Below are positions 24,098 through 36,566 of a stretch of DNA of 64,000 nucleotides, piece by piece. Every line of letters starts with the position of its first letter. Position 1 is the stretch's first letter. Source of the stretch: Varroa destructor. Its lineage: Eukaryota > Arthropoda > Arachnida > Mesostigmata > Varroidae. The DNA is taken from positions 20,753,540-20,817,539 of the forward strand of contig NW_019211459.1 of NCBI RefSeq assembly GCF_002443255.2, written 5' to 3'. The notes beneath the pieces were generated by a model. That model made no database searches. It had not been told where the DNA came from and saw only the letters and a program-made list of their open reading frames with translations. A program made the translations under genes and the position numbers.

Positions 24098-25330
24098 GTG
24101 AGTCTTCAAAACAACGATAGGCCAAAGCAGGACGCTTTAGCTTGTTCAGCTTGGGTAGACAAACGTTATACCCCGCTGGGATGTAGGGTGGCTTTTTCAT
24201 CCGGTCATTCAGGCGTATCAGGGAGTTAAGTCACGTAGATTTTTGGTGAGACTCCGTGAAGTGTCTTTAGACAAGCTACCTAGTTTACCAAATCTTTTTC
24301 GTTTGGCATAGGCTGACAAGGTTGAAGATTAGGACGGTTTTGAGGAAACGAGATGCTCACTACCCCTTTTGACACCATCTGTCCTCAGCACCTATTCTAG
24401 ATAGGCAGCATAACGTTGAGAACGGCTTAAGATGCAGATCGGACATTGTATCTCGCCTCACGTTGTTCAGTGTTTATGAGCTGGCCAAACGAAAGCCTCG
24501 TTATTAAATAAAGAAGCAAATCGTCAGCGTTTACGTGTATTGGTAAGCTTAAAGCTGGTTATTAATAAGCTATTAGCTGATTTGTGTCCAATGTTATTAT
24601 TCAATAGGTACATTTAGCTCTATTTAGAGGCTCTTTCGTAATTTAGAAAAATGTTACTTTTGTTGAATAAGTATTTTGAGATCGTAAATAAATTACTCAA
24701 TTAACTTATAGATCTACGCTTACTTTTAATAACTGGCAATATTTCGTATTTATAGAGAGTGTAACGTACCTTATCTTTAGAGATGCCTCTGATCATGGCT
24801 TAGTCGATAGCGACGGCTGAATTTTCGTGCCAACTTCCTGTAACAAAAACAAGTAAATATTGTACGAAAAAGCTAAGTATAGCGGTAAACGATAAGCATA
24901 CTTAATGTCGATGGTTGTTTATGTTGCTTCGTTTTGTATGCCAGAAAGATATTACAGTAAAAACTGCCAGCAAGAATATGATTCTACAGAAGCAAGATAC
25001 GAACAAAGAAATACCTAATAATTACAAGAAACTTGATGGGCAGAAAATCGAAATCGGTATCGTCTATTGAATAAAAACAACTCGTGGGTACATATAGGAT
25101 CTTTCCTATTTCATTCAAGAACAACTATTGACTATTACAAAATAACGTAGATGATCCGTTCGATTTAAAAAATAAACTCGAAATGAATCCACCCGACGAG
25201 GATGGTGATCCCTACTTAAATGCCGTAATGTCGATTAATGAGACGCGCTGTGTTCTATTAGTTAGGGGACTCAGAGTCGTCAACTATTGAAACGTAGAAC
25301 GTTTTGAAGAAATACTTTTGCCTGTTTCAG

Positions 25331-25421
25331 TGAATCTTCTCGCGTGCCTACCTTAATGAGGTCACACGGTCAGCTTAAGGCAAATAAGTTTAACGGGTCT
25401 TCTTTTGCGCAAAGAACATGA
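25331..25421 (+). CDS. Possible terminal exon
   Basis: Strong acceptor (ACTTTTGCCTGTTTCAG), then one base and 29 codons to a TGA: ESSRVPTLMRSHGQLKANKF then NGSSFAQRT. A basic, polar C-terminal-like tail. The other two frames stop early. No upstream exon or clear polyadenylation signal was tied to it. Confidence 0.22.
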
Positions 25422-25670
25422 GTGCCACACACAGACACCCACACGGACGATATGGGAAATTAGCTTTGGGCGTCGCATTGAGAACATAAGTACATTTGTC
25501 TATACCTCCTTAACCAAGACTCTTGACTGCATCCATTCTGCCTGTCTCTTCCTCTCTGTAAAAAGAACTAATCTACAAACGTCAACAAATTTTACAAGTC
25601 AGTTCGAAGGTTCTAAAATGTTGCAGGCTGTGAAAAAGTTCGGAATAGTTGTAGTTTGTTAAATACAACA

Positions 25671-25756
25671 GGCCCCCGTCATAGCTTGGTGGTAACGTAT
25701 TTGCCTCACAATTTTAGGGGCAAGTTGTGGTCTATGTTCGAACCCCCGCATAGACA
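25671..25756 (+). repeat. tRNA-like head of a SINE or tRNA pseudogene
   Basis: Starts GGCCCCCG, followed by an A-box-like TAGCTTGGTGG (25682-25692) and, at tRNA spacing, a B-box-like TGTTCGAACCC (25735-25745). The anticodon arm region can pair as TTGCC with GGCAA around an oversized loop. The B-box flanks form GTCTATG/CATAGAC. The 3' acceptor strand does not pair with the 5' end, and the loop is too large for a working tRNA. It is best read as the 5' tRNA-related part of a SINE or a tRNA pseudogene. The 3' limit is not clear. Confidence 0.4.
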
Positions 25757-26617
25757 GATTTCGTTTCGTGCTGCGAGTGAGCCGTCTGATGGAGTGCCTA
25801 AGGACGGTGCCGGACGTAGAATTCGAAACAGAGGGGATTAATGAGTTACAAGAATGGCAGTCTGCGAAGCAAAGGGCAACAAGAGACGAGAGCCTAAACA
25901 GGTCATTACCTGCCTGTCACCCATTAAATACGAACGCCTGTGCAGAAAGGCATCGTATCGGATCCTTGTACAAAGTTAAGGCCTCTAGGCGTAATTATTA
26001 TAAATAACACCGTATTGACTGTTATTAAGAAGATAACAGTTGTCTTTATAGTTAATAAGGTCAGTTGCGTACAGTGTGTAGAGTTCTGACTGAGAGATTC
26101 AATGGTTAATTGAAAACAAGTCGACGTATTGCGCATTGATACTTGGTACTTGGTATATAGCTGACCTTTATCGTGGACAATTATTTAGTGATATGACGCC
26201 TTTAAAATGTCACAACGCTCCGTATCGATGCATTAAGTCTTTGTAGGATTTGGATTCTTCTCTTTGTGAGGAAACAAATCCAAAACCGACCCATCGACAA
26301 AACACTAAGGGCATTGCTACCGTACGCTTCGAGATAGCGACTAGATAAAGCACGCAATGGGTGCAACGTCGTTTGATGCAGGATTTGCTTTGCAAGAAGT
26401 TTAATGTCAACGTCGAGCTGATGAGAGCCAAAGGAGTCCCCTATGTACGGGTTGTATAATGACGAAAAGCTTTAAGCAGTACCTAACAAAACACGGGCTG
26501 TAATCTCCCAATGCACGTCAAGAACGAAGAAATAGTGCCACTCACGTATTGGCAGCTAGTGCCCTCGACACCGTTCCGGTCCTTGCCAGAGGCGGTTGGG
26601 GTTGATGCTCCTCTATG

Positions 26618-26813
26618 TTAGCTGGATTTGGAGCTGGTGTCGGCGATGCGATTGCGACAAATGGATGAGCGTTTTACCGGGCTGCTGGGCGGAGAAAAAG
26701 CGACTCCGGCTACCGAAGCAGGATTAGTTCGGCGCTCTTCCAACAAGTAGAACGGTAACAGTGGGGCAGTGCTCTTACTCGGCGCGGGCTTGCAGAGTAC
26801 AGCCTCTTTGAGA
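26618..26813 (-). CDS. Terminal coding exon, Ser/Pro-rich C-terminus (second minus-strand gene)
   Basis: A very strong acceptor on the minus strand (CGGTTTGTCTTTTCATCTCAG) opens a 196-nt exon that reads one base plus 64 codons to a TAA. It starts LKEAVLCKPAPSKSTAPLL and ends SPPSSPVKRSSICRN then RIADTSSKSS. The tail is rich in Ser, Pro and basic residues and has proline-directed phosphorylation-like SP sites, as is common at cytoplasmic or nuclear C-termini. GC content is well above the flanks. ATTAAA (a variant polyadenylation signal on the minus strand) occurs near 26400. The exon needs an upstream exon ending in phase 2, which I could not fix. A second frame stays open at the 3' end with a GTGAGT donor near 26545, so the exon might be internal in another frame. 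Protein family unknown. Confidence 0.45.
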
Positions 26814-26981
26814 CTGAGATGAAAAGACAAACCGAAAAAACGAGCGCAAAAGACGACTTAGTTAGGCAGATGAATTTTTATTTTTTTTTAACATTCTGAA
26901 AAGGGCCTTTGAGCTTACGTTGTAATACCTAAAGCTGAAAGCATTTTACCAATAAATAGCTAAATTTGCAGTTCAATTTTA

Positions 26982-27090
26982 GGAATTTTCAGATCAATCA
27001 ATTGGCATTTTTTTTCGAGGTATGCGTTCCGGAATTTTCAGATCAGTCAATTGGAATTTTTTTCGAGGTATGCGTTCCGGAATTTTCAGA
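26982..27090 (+). repeat. 48-49 bp tandem repeat, 2.25 copies
   Basis: The unit begins GGAATTTTCAGATCA and ends CGAGGTATGCGTTCC. Copy 1 is 26982-27030, copy 2 is 27031-27078, and a partial third copy follows to 27090. The copies differ by a few substitutions and by the length of the internal T run. It lies just upstream of the candidate terminal exon at 26.6-26.8 kb, in its presumed intron. Confidence 0.85.
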
Positions 27091-28309
27091 CGGACAGGCA
27101 ATTAAATGGTATCAAATTGGCATCTACCAGTCCCTTTCAAAATGAAAAATACATGTGTAATGTACTCTCGGCCGCCATTAGACCGGCTCCCGCTTCGACT
27201 ATCACGCAGGCTAATTAACTATGTACATGGATCTATAATATTAAACAGTAATATCTTGAATCCACATACAGCCGGATTCAGCGTAGCCAGACCATTCGAC
27301 TTTTTTAATCTAGGATTAAATCCCACACCTATCGAAGTGCACTAAAGGCAGCGGATCCTCCGTTCGTCTTAACCGAAGTTGAATTTACGGAAGATCCAAC
27401 TGGAAAGCTTCGCTTTAAACCTTCCACATGATATACTTATATGTATGGCATGATAAACTTAATATTATATGTAAAAATAGCAAATAAGATGTTGGTGGCT
27501 GAATGTTAATCCTTATGATACATGCGTGCCTTCCGCTGTAACTAAAGTAACCAAAGCGGTTCATAAGGTGCGAACATTCTGCTAGTTCTGCCGCCACTGT
27601 GCGGTAACGTAAAAATGGCGACGCTACTTTGAGTTTAAATCCGATGATTTTCCCAATATGGTAATTTATTCATTTCGATTCGTACGACTTCAAACCATAG
27701 GATTGCTCTGGATTGAATCCACGCTCGTCTCGGTGATCGTATGCCTCCCTTATGAATTAGTGTATGTTTGTAGTTGTGTATCATTAGAATTTGAAACAAA
27801 CGGCCTGATTCGAATGATTCCTACAGGAGCAGGCTTCTATACATCATCTAACAAATATTAACTATTATATAACTTCAATTATCTGTATAAACCGACATGA
27901 TCGAATCCATACTAATCCAGTACCGAAAAGTATTCTCATATATGGAACAGTTTTGCCATAGCTGTCAACACTCCGAAATTATGTACTTGTAGTTTCATCA
28001 ATAAATCCAATATAAACAATCTTCTGGTAGCTTTTATCGTTACGTTCCGATTCTCCGAGCGAAAGTGGTTTCGGTCAGCTGGAACTACTTTTTGGCCTCT
28101 GTACATATGTCGGTAGTTCTATCGATATATTGAGAATTATTTTGTATCATTTCGTCGTTCTGGGATTCGAGGACAAACTATGCAATTGGACTTCGGCTTG
28201 TCTTATCAAACAAGCCGATATCCCGCCTAACTGTAGCGGATACTCGAGAAATAAAGAAAAATTTACCCCACCCCACCCCATAGCCGCTTGTTGTAATTTC
28301 GGGGTTCAG

Positions 28310-28374
28310 CCCTGTATACAAAATGAACGTTGCGGTATACACAGAAGCTCTGCGCTTATATTGTAACCCCAGCT
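28310..28374 (+). CDS. Weak exon-like segment
   Basis: 65 nt ending at GTGAGT, with a moderate acceptor. The only open frame reads PVYKMNVAVYTEALRLYCNP. The YTEAL-x-L core is like a tetratricopeptide helix B, but one short exon does not prove a TPR. Confidence 0.17.
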
Positions 28375-29773
28375 GTGAGTACTATATATAATCTTAAGAA
28401 CTTTGGATTGTTGATGGTTTGTGCTCTGTGAAGCTACATTGCAGATGCTTGCTGCCTGACTTTTAATCAATACCCTTTTCTAAGAGGTCAGTCGCTTCTT
28501 CTATGAGAGGTATGGTGGGTGAAGCAGAAGTTCTACATCTAGTCTCGAACCAGCTCGTATAGCAATACCGTATATTTGTTTTAAGCACTATAAAAGCGTA
28601 AGGCGTGACCATTTTCACTTTAGTATTTTTTGTATTATTGTATGAACATCAAACGGATTCGCAAATATGATCCAATTAAACAATTTACCTCATTTTAGTT
28701 TTATCCTGGAAGCAAAATAATCCTATCAAGGAGTGTCGCTCAATAATAAACAGCTAAAACCAAATGTTACTCTTCTGATGATTCAGAATCTTAGACCGTT
28801 CTGTTGACTGCGATATTGAAAAGTTCTCATTTGCCATTGAACGTACAACGTCCATATTCGACAGGAAGCTGTGAGCGGTCAACGTGGAGCTTGGTGGATT
28901 TGGCCAAGATAGTCGTTCGAGATTTCAAAGATTTAACTTTATGGTTTGATAGAGAAATATTTTTCTGTGGAGTCTTGGCCTTGTTTTTCCACTATTGTTC
29001 TGCTAACTAGAGTATTTGATGCTCTAGTGTTTGTGCACTTAACAAAATTGTATTCCTACCTAGGTGCACGCTTGAGGTACGATGTATTCAATCAAAGTTC
29101 TCACAGGCTGAGTAACGAGTCTCTGTCCTGTAAGTGCTGTTGCGGTAGATGCCTGTTTAGGGCAGAAATCATCTATTCGTTTGATTTAGCCGCCTTCAAG
29201 CATTTAGCTATAATAGTTCTAATTGAAATCAGAATAGGGTATAAGAAGAAGAACTGATTCGTTAAACCACTAGCCACAAGACATTTCTCAATGATCATTC
29301 AGTTTTTTCACTGATGTACACACAAAAACAATATAGTAACAGAACAATATTTATCTTTTTTTGGACTTTTGAATAAATATTTAAAGCCCAGCCCCCTTAG
29401 TATTTCACTAAGCTACATTCTACTTGAACAAATTGGGTTCAGACATCTTCACTAAAACCCATTGTTCATACCTCTTCGCCGTTTTGGCTCAATGTTATAG
29501 TAAGATAGTCTGTGCAAGCTCATTCGGACAGGGGATCTGCCGTAGTTTTTGCCCCAATGCATAAGCCCACTGAATACTTTATTATTGATGAAGGCATTTA
29601 GTTGTAATTCCATTATCCGCTACTATGTTACGATGTTCATCAAAGACGCTGCCAAACGTTTTTGAGTATGCGATGACAGCCTTTCAGCAACTGTCGCCAT
29701 ATAGATATGTATTTATTCTCAGGTCGATTTTCAATATACATACAGATTGAATATTAATAGTGTAAAAAAGTAA

Positions 29774-29804
29774 CTCACTAACAAACACCTCTCGCCGATC
29801 GTAG
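29774..29804 (-). CDS. Weak microexon-like segment
   Basis: About 31 nt on the minus strand between GTTGCAG and GTGAGT, open in all frames (one reads FRYDRREVFV). In one phase it could precede the candidate terminal exon at 26813. Not testable from this sequence alone. Confidence 0.1.
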
Positions 29805-29927
29805 CGGAACTGCAACTCTCTCAGACACGTCTAAGAGAACTTGATTCTGGAATCGCGGGAAGAAGGGACGTTTAAGCTTTCCCCTCTCTTTGTTATCTTG
29901 CCTTAAAATAATCTTTTTCATTTTTAG

Positions 29928-30098
29928 CTACTACCTATATTCACGGCTCAACACCTCCTGCCTTCATCGGTACTATGAGGCAACAGTTGCATATACACCA
30001 AGGAACGCTCACATCTTGTTCCCATTTCGATCACGTCTCTTGTAAATCATGTAACCATGTGTATCGCATCTATAGACAAATGGGTGTCCGTTTCGCAG
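29928..30098 (+). CDS. 171-nt exon candidate with Cys/His cluster
   Basis: Good signals at both ends: acceptor TCTTTTTCATTTTTAG and donor CGCAG/GTAAAT. One frame is open from end to end (phase 1 to phase 1, 56 complete codons). It reads TTYIHGSTPPAFIGTMRQQL and later SCSHFDHVSCKSCNHVYRIY. The cluster C-S-H-F-D-H-V-S-C-K-S-C-N-H suggests metal binding, and beyond the donor the frame also contains L-M-R-H-E-L-K-H, but the spacing is not that of a standard C2H2 finger. No neighbouring exon was linked. Confidence 0.33.
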
Positions 30099-30099
30099 G

Positions 30100-33000
30100 T
30101 AAATTAATGCGACACGAACTAAAACACGTACGATTTAATACTTTTGCAGAATCGGATACATACTGATTCCTTAGAGGGAATAATAAATAGAATTATCTCA
30201 TACGTAAACATAGGAGCAACCAACCCATACGGCTACTCCTCCGACCCCCTACTCTTCTGATGCAACATGAAATTAAATAGAGGAGTTTCTACAAAACCGA
30301 GGGTCGTACTTTACCTAGTGAGAATGAAATTTGTGTGTTATATAGCATGGGCATATATAACCCGTCACAAAACTTGATAATGATGTATGACTTTAGTACC
30401 GGTGGTGACAACGAGTAAATAAATATTAATAGTCATTCAGACAATGATAAATATAATAACAGTCAAAACTTAAAAGGAGGTACCTTGTCGAACTGAAAAG
30501 AGAAGGCTTTAAAGACGTAAGGGTTTGGGTAGTGCGTATTTATAAAGAGGGCTAACTAACTAACTAGCTAAATAGATCAAATGTTTTGTAAAATTGAGTA
30601 AGGCAAAATATACGTAAAGTGTATATGTATGCTAGTTCTGACATGCTGCGATATCATAAGGCCATCTTGTACATGTTTCGTTGCAGTAAATCGGGCACAA
30701 AATCTCGTCGTACAATGATAACATACGGGTTGCCATATTAAATTTAGGAAGCAGTGATACGGTTTGAAATCGATCCGATAACATTGCGACTCCTATCTAC
30801 CAGCTCGTCGTACTATTAAATATAGACCTGGGTTGGGGAGAAGTATTCGAGAACTAATGTACAGTAATGTCGGAAATAAGTTTCACCGTCGGACCTAAAA
30901 TTTCGCGTCCGCTTTAGGCTTCATCCAGGACGTGCCTATTGCTACGTGAAAAGCTTTACTCAAACCCTCTATAGAAAAAAAAAAAAAAAAAAGTCCACCT
31001 TGTCGCATTGTTGAGAGTCAGCCAACTGAACAGCCGTAATGGTCGTAAACGTCAAAACGTTTATATAGCTTATTTAATAGTAATAATGGTAATAGTAGTG
31101 GACAAAAATATAAACAAGTAACGTAACAGTCTTAGTTATATTTTCATACGAGAAATTGCGTACACAATTATATGCTATTTTATATATAAGTTACTTTATT
31201 CTCAACTCGTACCGGGAGTTACGATTGGGCAGGAATCCTCCTTTTTTTTTTTTTGTATCTCTTCAAAATCTGCCCACTTTCACCATTTACGACGTAATCA
31301 AGATATTTTATAGATCTACAAATGGGCTTCCTGTTACCCATTTTATGCTCGTATATCTTCCTTACTGCCTAGTATTTCAGACTATTCCATCGATATCACC
31401 TTAGAGTCATTGACTCAATATGTACCCGTAATTGAGTCTCCCCGAGTAAACATGGGCGAATAGAACGCGCTTCAAATCGCTAAATACGAAATACATGAAC
31501 GCATGTTTGGTAATATTTGAAAGTTTAGCTCGTATCAGAATTTGAAGTTCGCAAAGAACCTTACTTTGACGACGAAATGGTGTGATGTATCCTTTCGGCC
31601 CCTGATACCTCGTAGAGCGCTGAAAAATATATACACAAACACACACCAAAATAATACATATGGCATAAATAAGAACCGCATAACGACAATAGTTCGTTGG
31701 CTTAGCCAGTATTTTTCTATTCAAAACGTATAATCACTTTCTATAAAGAACAGTTTTGCCTATGCTTCCATTGAACCTTTAACTACTACTTATAATCCCT
31801 ATCTAAAAAATCCAGCGCCTGTTATCAATTTAAAATTTTACCCAAGACTGTCGCCAGGGGGCATTGTAGAAATAAAATAAAAAATAGCAGGATGCTGCTG
31901 CTTTGAAGGATTTCCTGTTCCAAAGGAGACTTCTGTCGAACACTAAAACGAGGAACTGCTAGGAACCTTTTCCTTAGTTCTTTACTTTCGTGTTACAACA
32001 TATTTAGTCTGATCATACTCGTAAGCTCTTTTCTATCGTTATCTTGGAACGGGTAGGCGAAAACCTAACCGATTCACGGACACGCTTCACCTATCGGTCG
32101 GCTGATACGATTCTCTCACGCGACGAACTATTTTGAACATACGCTGTGAGACATCCTAGTGCCCCCGCAATCCATCGGCAAGACACTTATTGAAAGAACA
32201 AAGCTGTAAGTCTTCCATTGAAGGAGTCGATGGGATCAGCACACAGCAGATGTCCTTTACTACCTGACTTCCAAACCATTAGCGCGCTGAGCTTCATCGG
32301 TCGTCTCGTAAGGTTGTTTCCATAATGTTTGCATTCGGCTTCCTTTACTCGACATCTGTTGTCTATTTTTTTTTTCTAAACTAACGAATACTTCATTCCC
32401 GTGCGTACGGCGCAGGGAGTGATTTTTTTCCCGACATTTTCCTTTATTAATAAATAGTCACGAGTGTTTTCCACACGACTCCTGTATAACTGACAGCTGC
32501 ACGTGAAAAATACGTTTACGATTTCCTTTAAAGGTTCGTTGTGGTAGTTCGAGAGCAAACTAGAACAAGCGACATGGACTTGTTTGGAACAGGCAAATTA
32601 TATTAGTCAGTACGTAAATAAAATGTGATCTGAATCGCCATTTTATTGAATAAAAATATATTCATAGTAAAAGAAAAATAATCAAAATCTCGATTTTTAT
32701 CTATTTATAACTTATAGGTTTTACTGATTGAAAACAATTAAACTGGCGTTTTTTAACTCAACAAGCAAGGTTACGTGCTTTGTTTAATTGTATACATAAA
32801 AAAAAAATTGGATGGGTTTATATAAATATAGTGAAGTAAAGATTGAAAGAATACACGACGTATATCAAAAAATTGTAGCAAATTGTTAATCAGCTTTTTT
32901 TAGTTTAACAGATTTAGCCTGATGACACGGAGCCGCCATATTGTTGGCACCGGGCCGTATTTTGGATGGCGGCAAATTACGCTGAGCATATGTTAACTAT

Positions 33001-33200
33001 GCACCATAATGTTACATGTCCAGTTACTTGCTAGCCTATAAAAGCATATTCATGGGCTCGGTCTTAGATTGAGCACTACTCATTAAAAAAGTGACCCAAC
33101 ATTGAAAAAACACTGTTGAGCCTTTTTTCTCTTTCAATGTACGTATAAACCTGCGGGTGCTCATCGTGAAAACGACTACGTCACAATATTTACTAACCTT
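30100..33200. other. Featureless AT-rich sequence
   Basis: Simple A/T runs and chance frames only. No splice-bounded open segment with paired strong sites was seen on either strand. Confidence 0.45.
30975..30992 (+). repeat. A homopolymer, 18 nt
   Basis: Longest A run in the window. It could be the tail of a retroposed copy, but no recognisable body precedes it. Confidence 0.85.
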
Positions 33201-33277
33201 GAACGAAAGTTCTCTTTGAACATTGTCATGTGTGTAGTAGCGCTTTTCTCAGCTTCGTATTTGCGAAAGCTCTGACC

Positions 33278-33472
33278 ATGAAGTGTTCCACGAAATTCGT
33301 TCCTCTATTGACAGCAAAGAAAACAGTAAAAATCGTATCCCCTGGTCGACATTATCCGTACGGCAGCGTAATTCGTGGTGCTCTAGAGGTAGTTAAAACG
33401 TTAGGCCCAGAGCCCTGCAAACTTCAGCAGCAATGCGGCTTCTCCCGGGATCTGGCCCACGTTTTTGGGTAG
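33278..33472 (+). CDS. Open segment, unrecognised
   Basis: From an ATG the frame reads MKCSTKFVPLLTAKKTVKIV to a TAG after FSRDLAHVFG. It is somewhat GC-richer than its flanks. The acceptor region is unconvincing. It could be a relic or chance. Confidence 0.15.
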   Translation: MKCSTKFVPLLTAKKTVKIVSPGRHYPYGSVIRGALEVVKTLGPEPCKLQQQCGFSRDLAHVFG

Positions 33473-34592
33473 AACGAGCATCTGCGGCAAATAAGTTACT
33501 GACAAGATACCTCGAGAGCTACCTTAAAACGCTACAAGGCTACTAGACGCGAGAAGCATATCCTATACATCAAAAGTGTTTATAAAAAAAAAAACTTCTT
33601 GAAATAAGCCTTCCAAGCCAGCGTATTATCACCGTTAATGTAGATTGTTTAAAATATCGTCGAAATGAGGGGTGTGTATCAGCATATCGACACTTGTTGA
33701 TATGTCAAAGATGTATAAAGCTTCGCCAGATTGATAAATTCTATTTTGCCTTGAAACAATTAGTTCAAAATTAGAAAAGCTTTTTAATATAGAATCGATC
33801 AGAAGCATATCTCCCTACAGCTATAAACAAAGGGAATAGTCTATGGAAAATTTGGGAACAGATCTCAATGCACCTATATGTTAAAAAACAATGTACTGAA
33901 CACTAAAAGTAAATCTGTCTTAAGATTCGGCCAGAAATTGCTTTCCTCCCTATTGATAGGTAGAAACAAGACAAATGAGAGTTATTCAGCAGGCTCAGAG
34001 AAGATCCAATATCGATTGTCGCATACTAAATTGGATCGACTTCACTTGCGTCCACATCGGCCTCTCAAATGTTCTGTTTTATACCGAACTTTACCAATAA
34101 CAAGTTGTCTATACTAGTTACTTGCAAGTTATGCCAATTTCCTTTCATAAATTCGTAGCTTTGAGTTGCGAGTGCTAGTGCCTTCGATACTTCGTTACAT
34201 TGAACTTATGTCACTTAGGAATAATTATACCTAACCTTTATTCAGCTACCTTTGAGAATGATTGATGCCAAATATAATACATGAGCAGAAGTCTGTTTTT
34301 TACTCTTTTTCATCGATAACTTATTCCAACTGATCAACTACTCAAGATGACAGTATGGTTCAACACTAAGCAGCCGATTCGTGAACTGTAAATATACTAA
34401 GTTAATTAATATGATACAAGTATTAATCCAGTTAACTAAGATAATACAAGTAAAAACAATATTTAATGTTATTGTAGTTTTTCAGTATTGAAAATTCCTA
34501 ATAACAATCTGGCCTAGCTGGACTGGTACACGACTATTTTGATGTTTCACTTCAAACTTCTTCTATTTCGTTATGGGAGGGAATCCCTTTTA

Positions 34593-34757
34593 TGATCCAA
34601 CCGTGCGATGAGACTGGCTAGTCAAAGCGCTACAGCGATTTCGGAGGAAAGGATCTAGCGTCGGGGCTCGGTCGAAGATCCCACTGGGGCCTCCCACCGA
34701 CAGACGGCCACTTCCGGTCCGAGCATCGATCTGCGGAAGCCCTAAGACGCGCCATGA
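34593..34757 (-). CDS. GC-rich possible terminal exon
   Basis: On the minus strand a roughly 57% GC segment begins after a GTCTTAG acceptor (or at the GCTTCCGCAG just inside it) and reads QIDARTGSGRLSVGGPSGIF then DRAPTLDPFLRNR to a stop after SQSHRTVGS. On the minus strand an AATAAA occurs about 350 nt downstream (TTTATT near 34236). A GT at the end of FLRNR could instead be a donor. Family unknown. Composition fits the proven exons of this window. Confidence 0.3.
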
Positions 34758-36085
34758 GCGTGAGCCCTTCAAAACGAACATTTTTTTTATCGCGCCAAAT
34801 CCGTCATGTATAAACGGCAATTGTATTATAACAACGGTTGCGATAAGCTTATATTGCGCTACTAACGCAAGATCACCCGTCACGTAAATAAGAAAGAAAA
34901 GGAAGACAATTGAAGCCTTGCTATCGTGATGAATATACGTATCCATAATGTAGGTAATGTTTGGACACACGTGTAACGCTTTTGGTCTGATTATCGTCTA
35001 ACGTTTTGCACAGACTAACAATTTGGATGGAGCACGGATAACGGCAGAAAACAGTCAAATTACACGCAATTTACGTCAGAATTCACCGCTATATTTTGCA
35101 AAGCGAGTTAACGACTCTCATAGTAGGCCTTCGTCATAGGCCTACCAAAAGAGTGCAAGCCAAGCAGAGGACAGGGAAATATTTTACGAGTAACACTTGT
35201 TAAGGACGAGAGCAAATAGCTGGGGCGCTAGTGCGTGAACTGTGGCCAAGCGCCTGGCCTAGTAATTATAGCAGGTCTGCTCTAACTTTATAATTAGATG
35301 TAGCGAAATTAAATCTATTTAGATGAATATCGGATTTTGCTAATCATAATATGGTGGATATATTTATTGTAAATTATCAGGTTAGGATTAGCAAAACATT
35401 CTTGTTATTATTAACGAATGTTGAAACATAGCGAATACTTACTACTTTGTTAACGGTGCCATTTTTTATTAACAACGAAAAATATTTCTTGCTTCTATCG
35501 CTGGTGTCTAAGTGTTAGGGTTCACTATGGGGCCATGCATGGTGAGAGATCTGAGCACTTTCAAAGAAAAGGAAATCTTCATCGAAAAAAGGTCATTCGA
35601 ACCTTGTTAGCAATAGTAATACATTCTAGTAAAGATAATTGGATTATATAATAATGATGATGATAATGATACCTGGATTGTTGTTGGGAAATTGTTGACG
35701 GAGGCTACATTCTTGCCAAACAAGCCTTTATGAGAACCTACCCCGGAGTCGAATGGCTTCAGCGATATGATGGGCCTATCTGGGCCTGTTCCAGTTTACG
35801 CCAGAGTAGGCACATAGAAACCTCTACACAAGCGCACACAGATAAATATACAGTATTTTTGTCTTGTCTTGTCTGTTGGTGCAGACAAGTCCAAAAAGCA
35901 AATGTTGTTTACTTTAGGCCTCTCGTCTCATCACTATATCCTACCTACATTCATAGAGGTAATTAGACATTCACTCGATCTATAACGAGAGTCATCTATA
36001 GATTTTTCCGGTCAAAGCTCGCCAATGCACGAGCTTGCCTACAACAGTCAACAGCAAGCATCAACTGGAAGATCTTTTTTTCCAG

Positions 36086-36276
36086 TGTTATGTAAAAATA
36101 GTGTGATTGTGACTCTGGCTACTGTGAGCGCCTCAAGTGCTACACGCGTAGCTACCACTGCTACCATTGAAGATTGCCAGTTTTTAGAATGTTGTCACTA
36201 TGAGCCCCGTAGGGGTGTGCGGACCGATACAATGCCGCTCGCAGAACTAATGAGCTACCCCATGGAAATCGCATGA
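36086..36276 (+). CDS. Possible terminal exon, plus strand
   Basis: Acceptor AGATCTTTTTTTCCAG, then an open frame to TGA reading LCKNSVIVTLATVSASSATR, then VATTATIEDCQFLECCHYEP, then a basic/acidic tail ending MSYPMEIA. GC content is raised. A GTGAGC inside it (about 36125) could act as an earlier donor. No family known. Confidence 0.27.
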
Positions 36277-36314
36277 AAGCTGCTTTGAATTCACCTATTT
36301 CCTCGACCTATCAG

Positions 36315-36344
36315 TAGATACTGTATACTAGCTGGCAGTATCTA
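36315..36344. other. 9-bp inverted repeat
   Basis: TAGATACTG and CAGTATCTA with a 12-nt loop, shortly after the possible terminal exon at 36086-36276. No function is evident. Confidence 0.6.
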
Positions 36345-36496
36345 TCTCAGTCCAGATAGCAGTTAACTCGCCTAAAAGAAGGTTACAGTTACAAGTCGGG
36401 AATTCAACCCTATGAAAACGGTCACATTGCGCAACGCCTTGTCGGAGACGGGCCTTTTGCAGATAGTTTTACTAGACCCAACTCGTATAGTGCGCG

Positions 36497-36566
36497 TTAG
36501 TATTCGAATCCAGAAGATGATGAAGTAGATACCGAAGAAATAATAATATTATTATTATTAAAAAAA
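36497..36566 (+). repeat. B-box-like motif followed by (TAA)/(ATT) tail
   Basis: TAT TCGAATCC (near 36500) resembles a pol III B box and is followed within 40 bp by ATAATAATATTATTATTATT and seven A. This is the layout of a SINE 3' end, but no A box is apparent upstream. Confidence 0.2.

Noticed and set aside
34758..34970. N-terminal part of the 126-codon minus-strand ORF ending at 34590
   Set aside because: AT-rich and hydrophobic only through T-rich codons. Only the GC-rich 3' part (34593-34757) looks like coding sequence.
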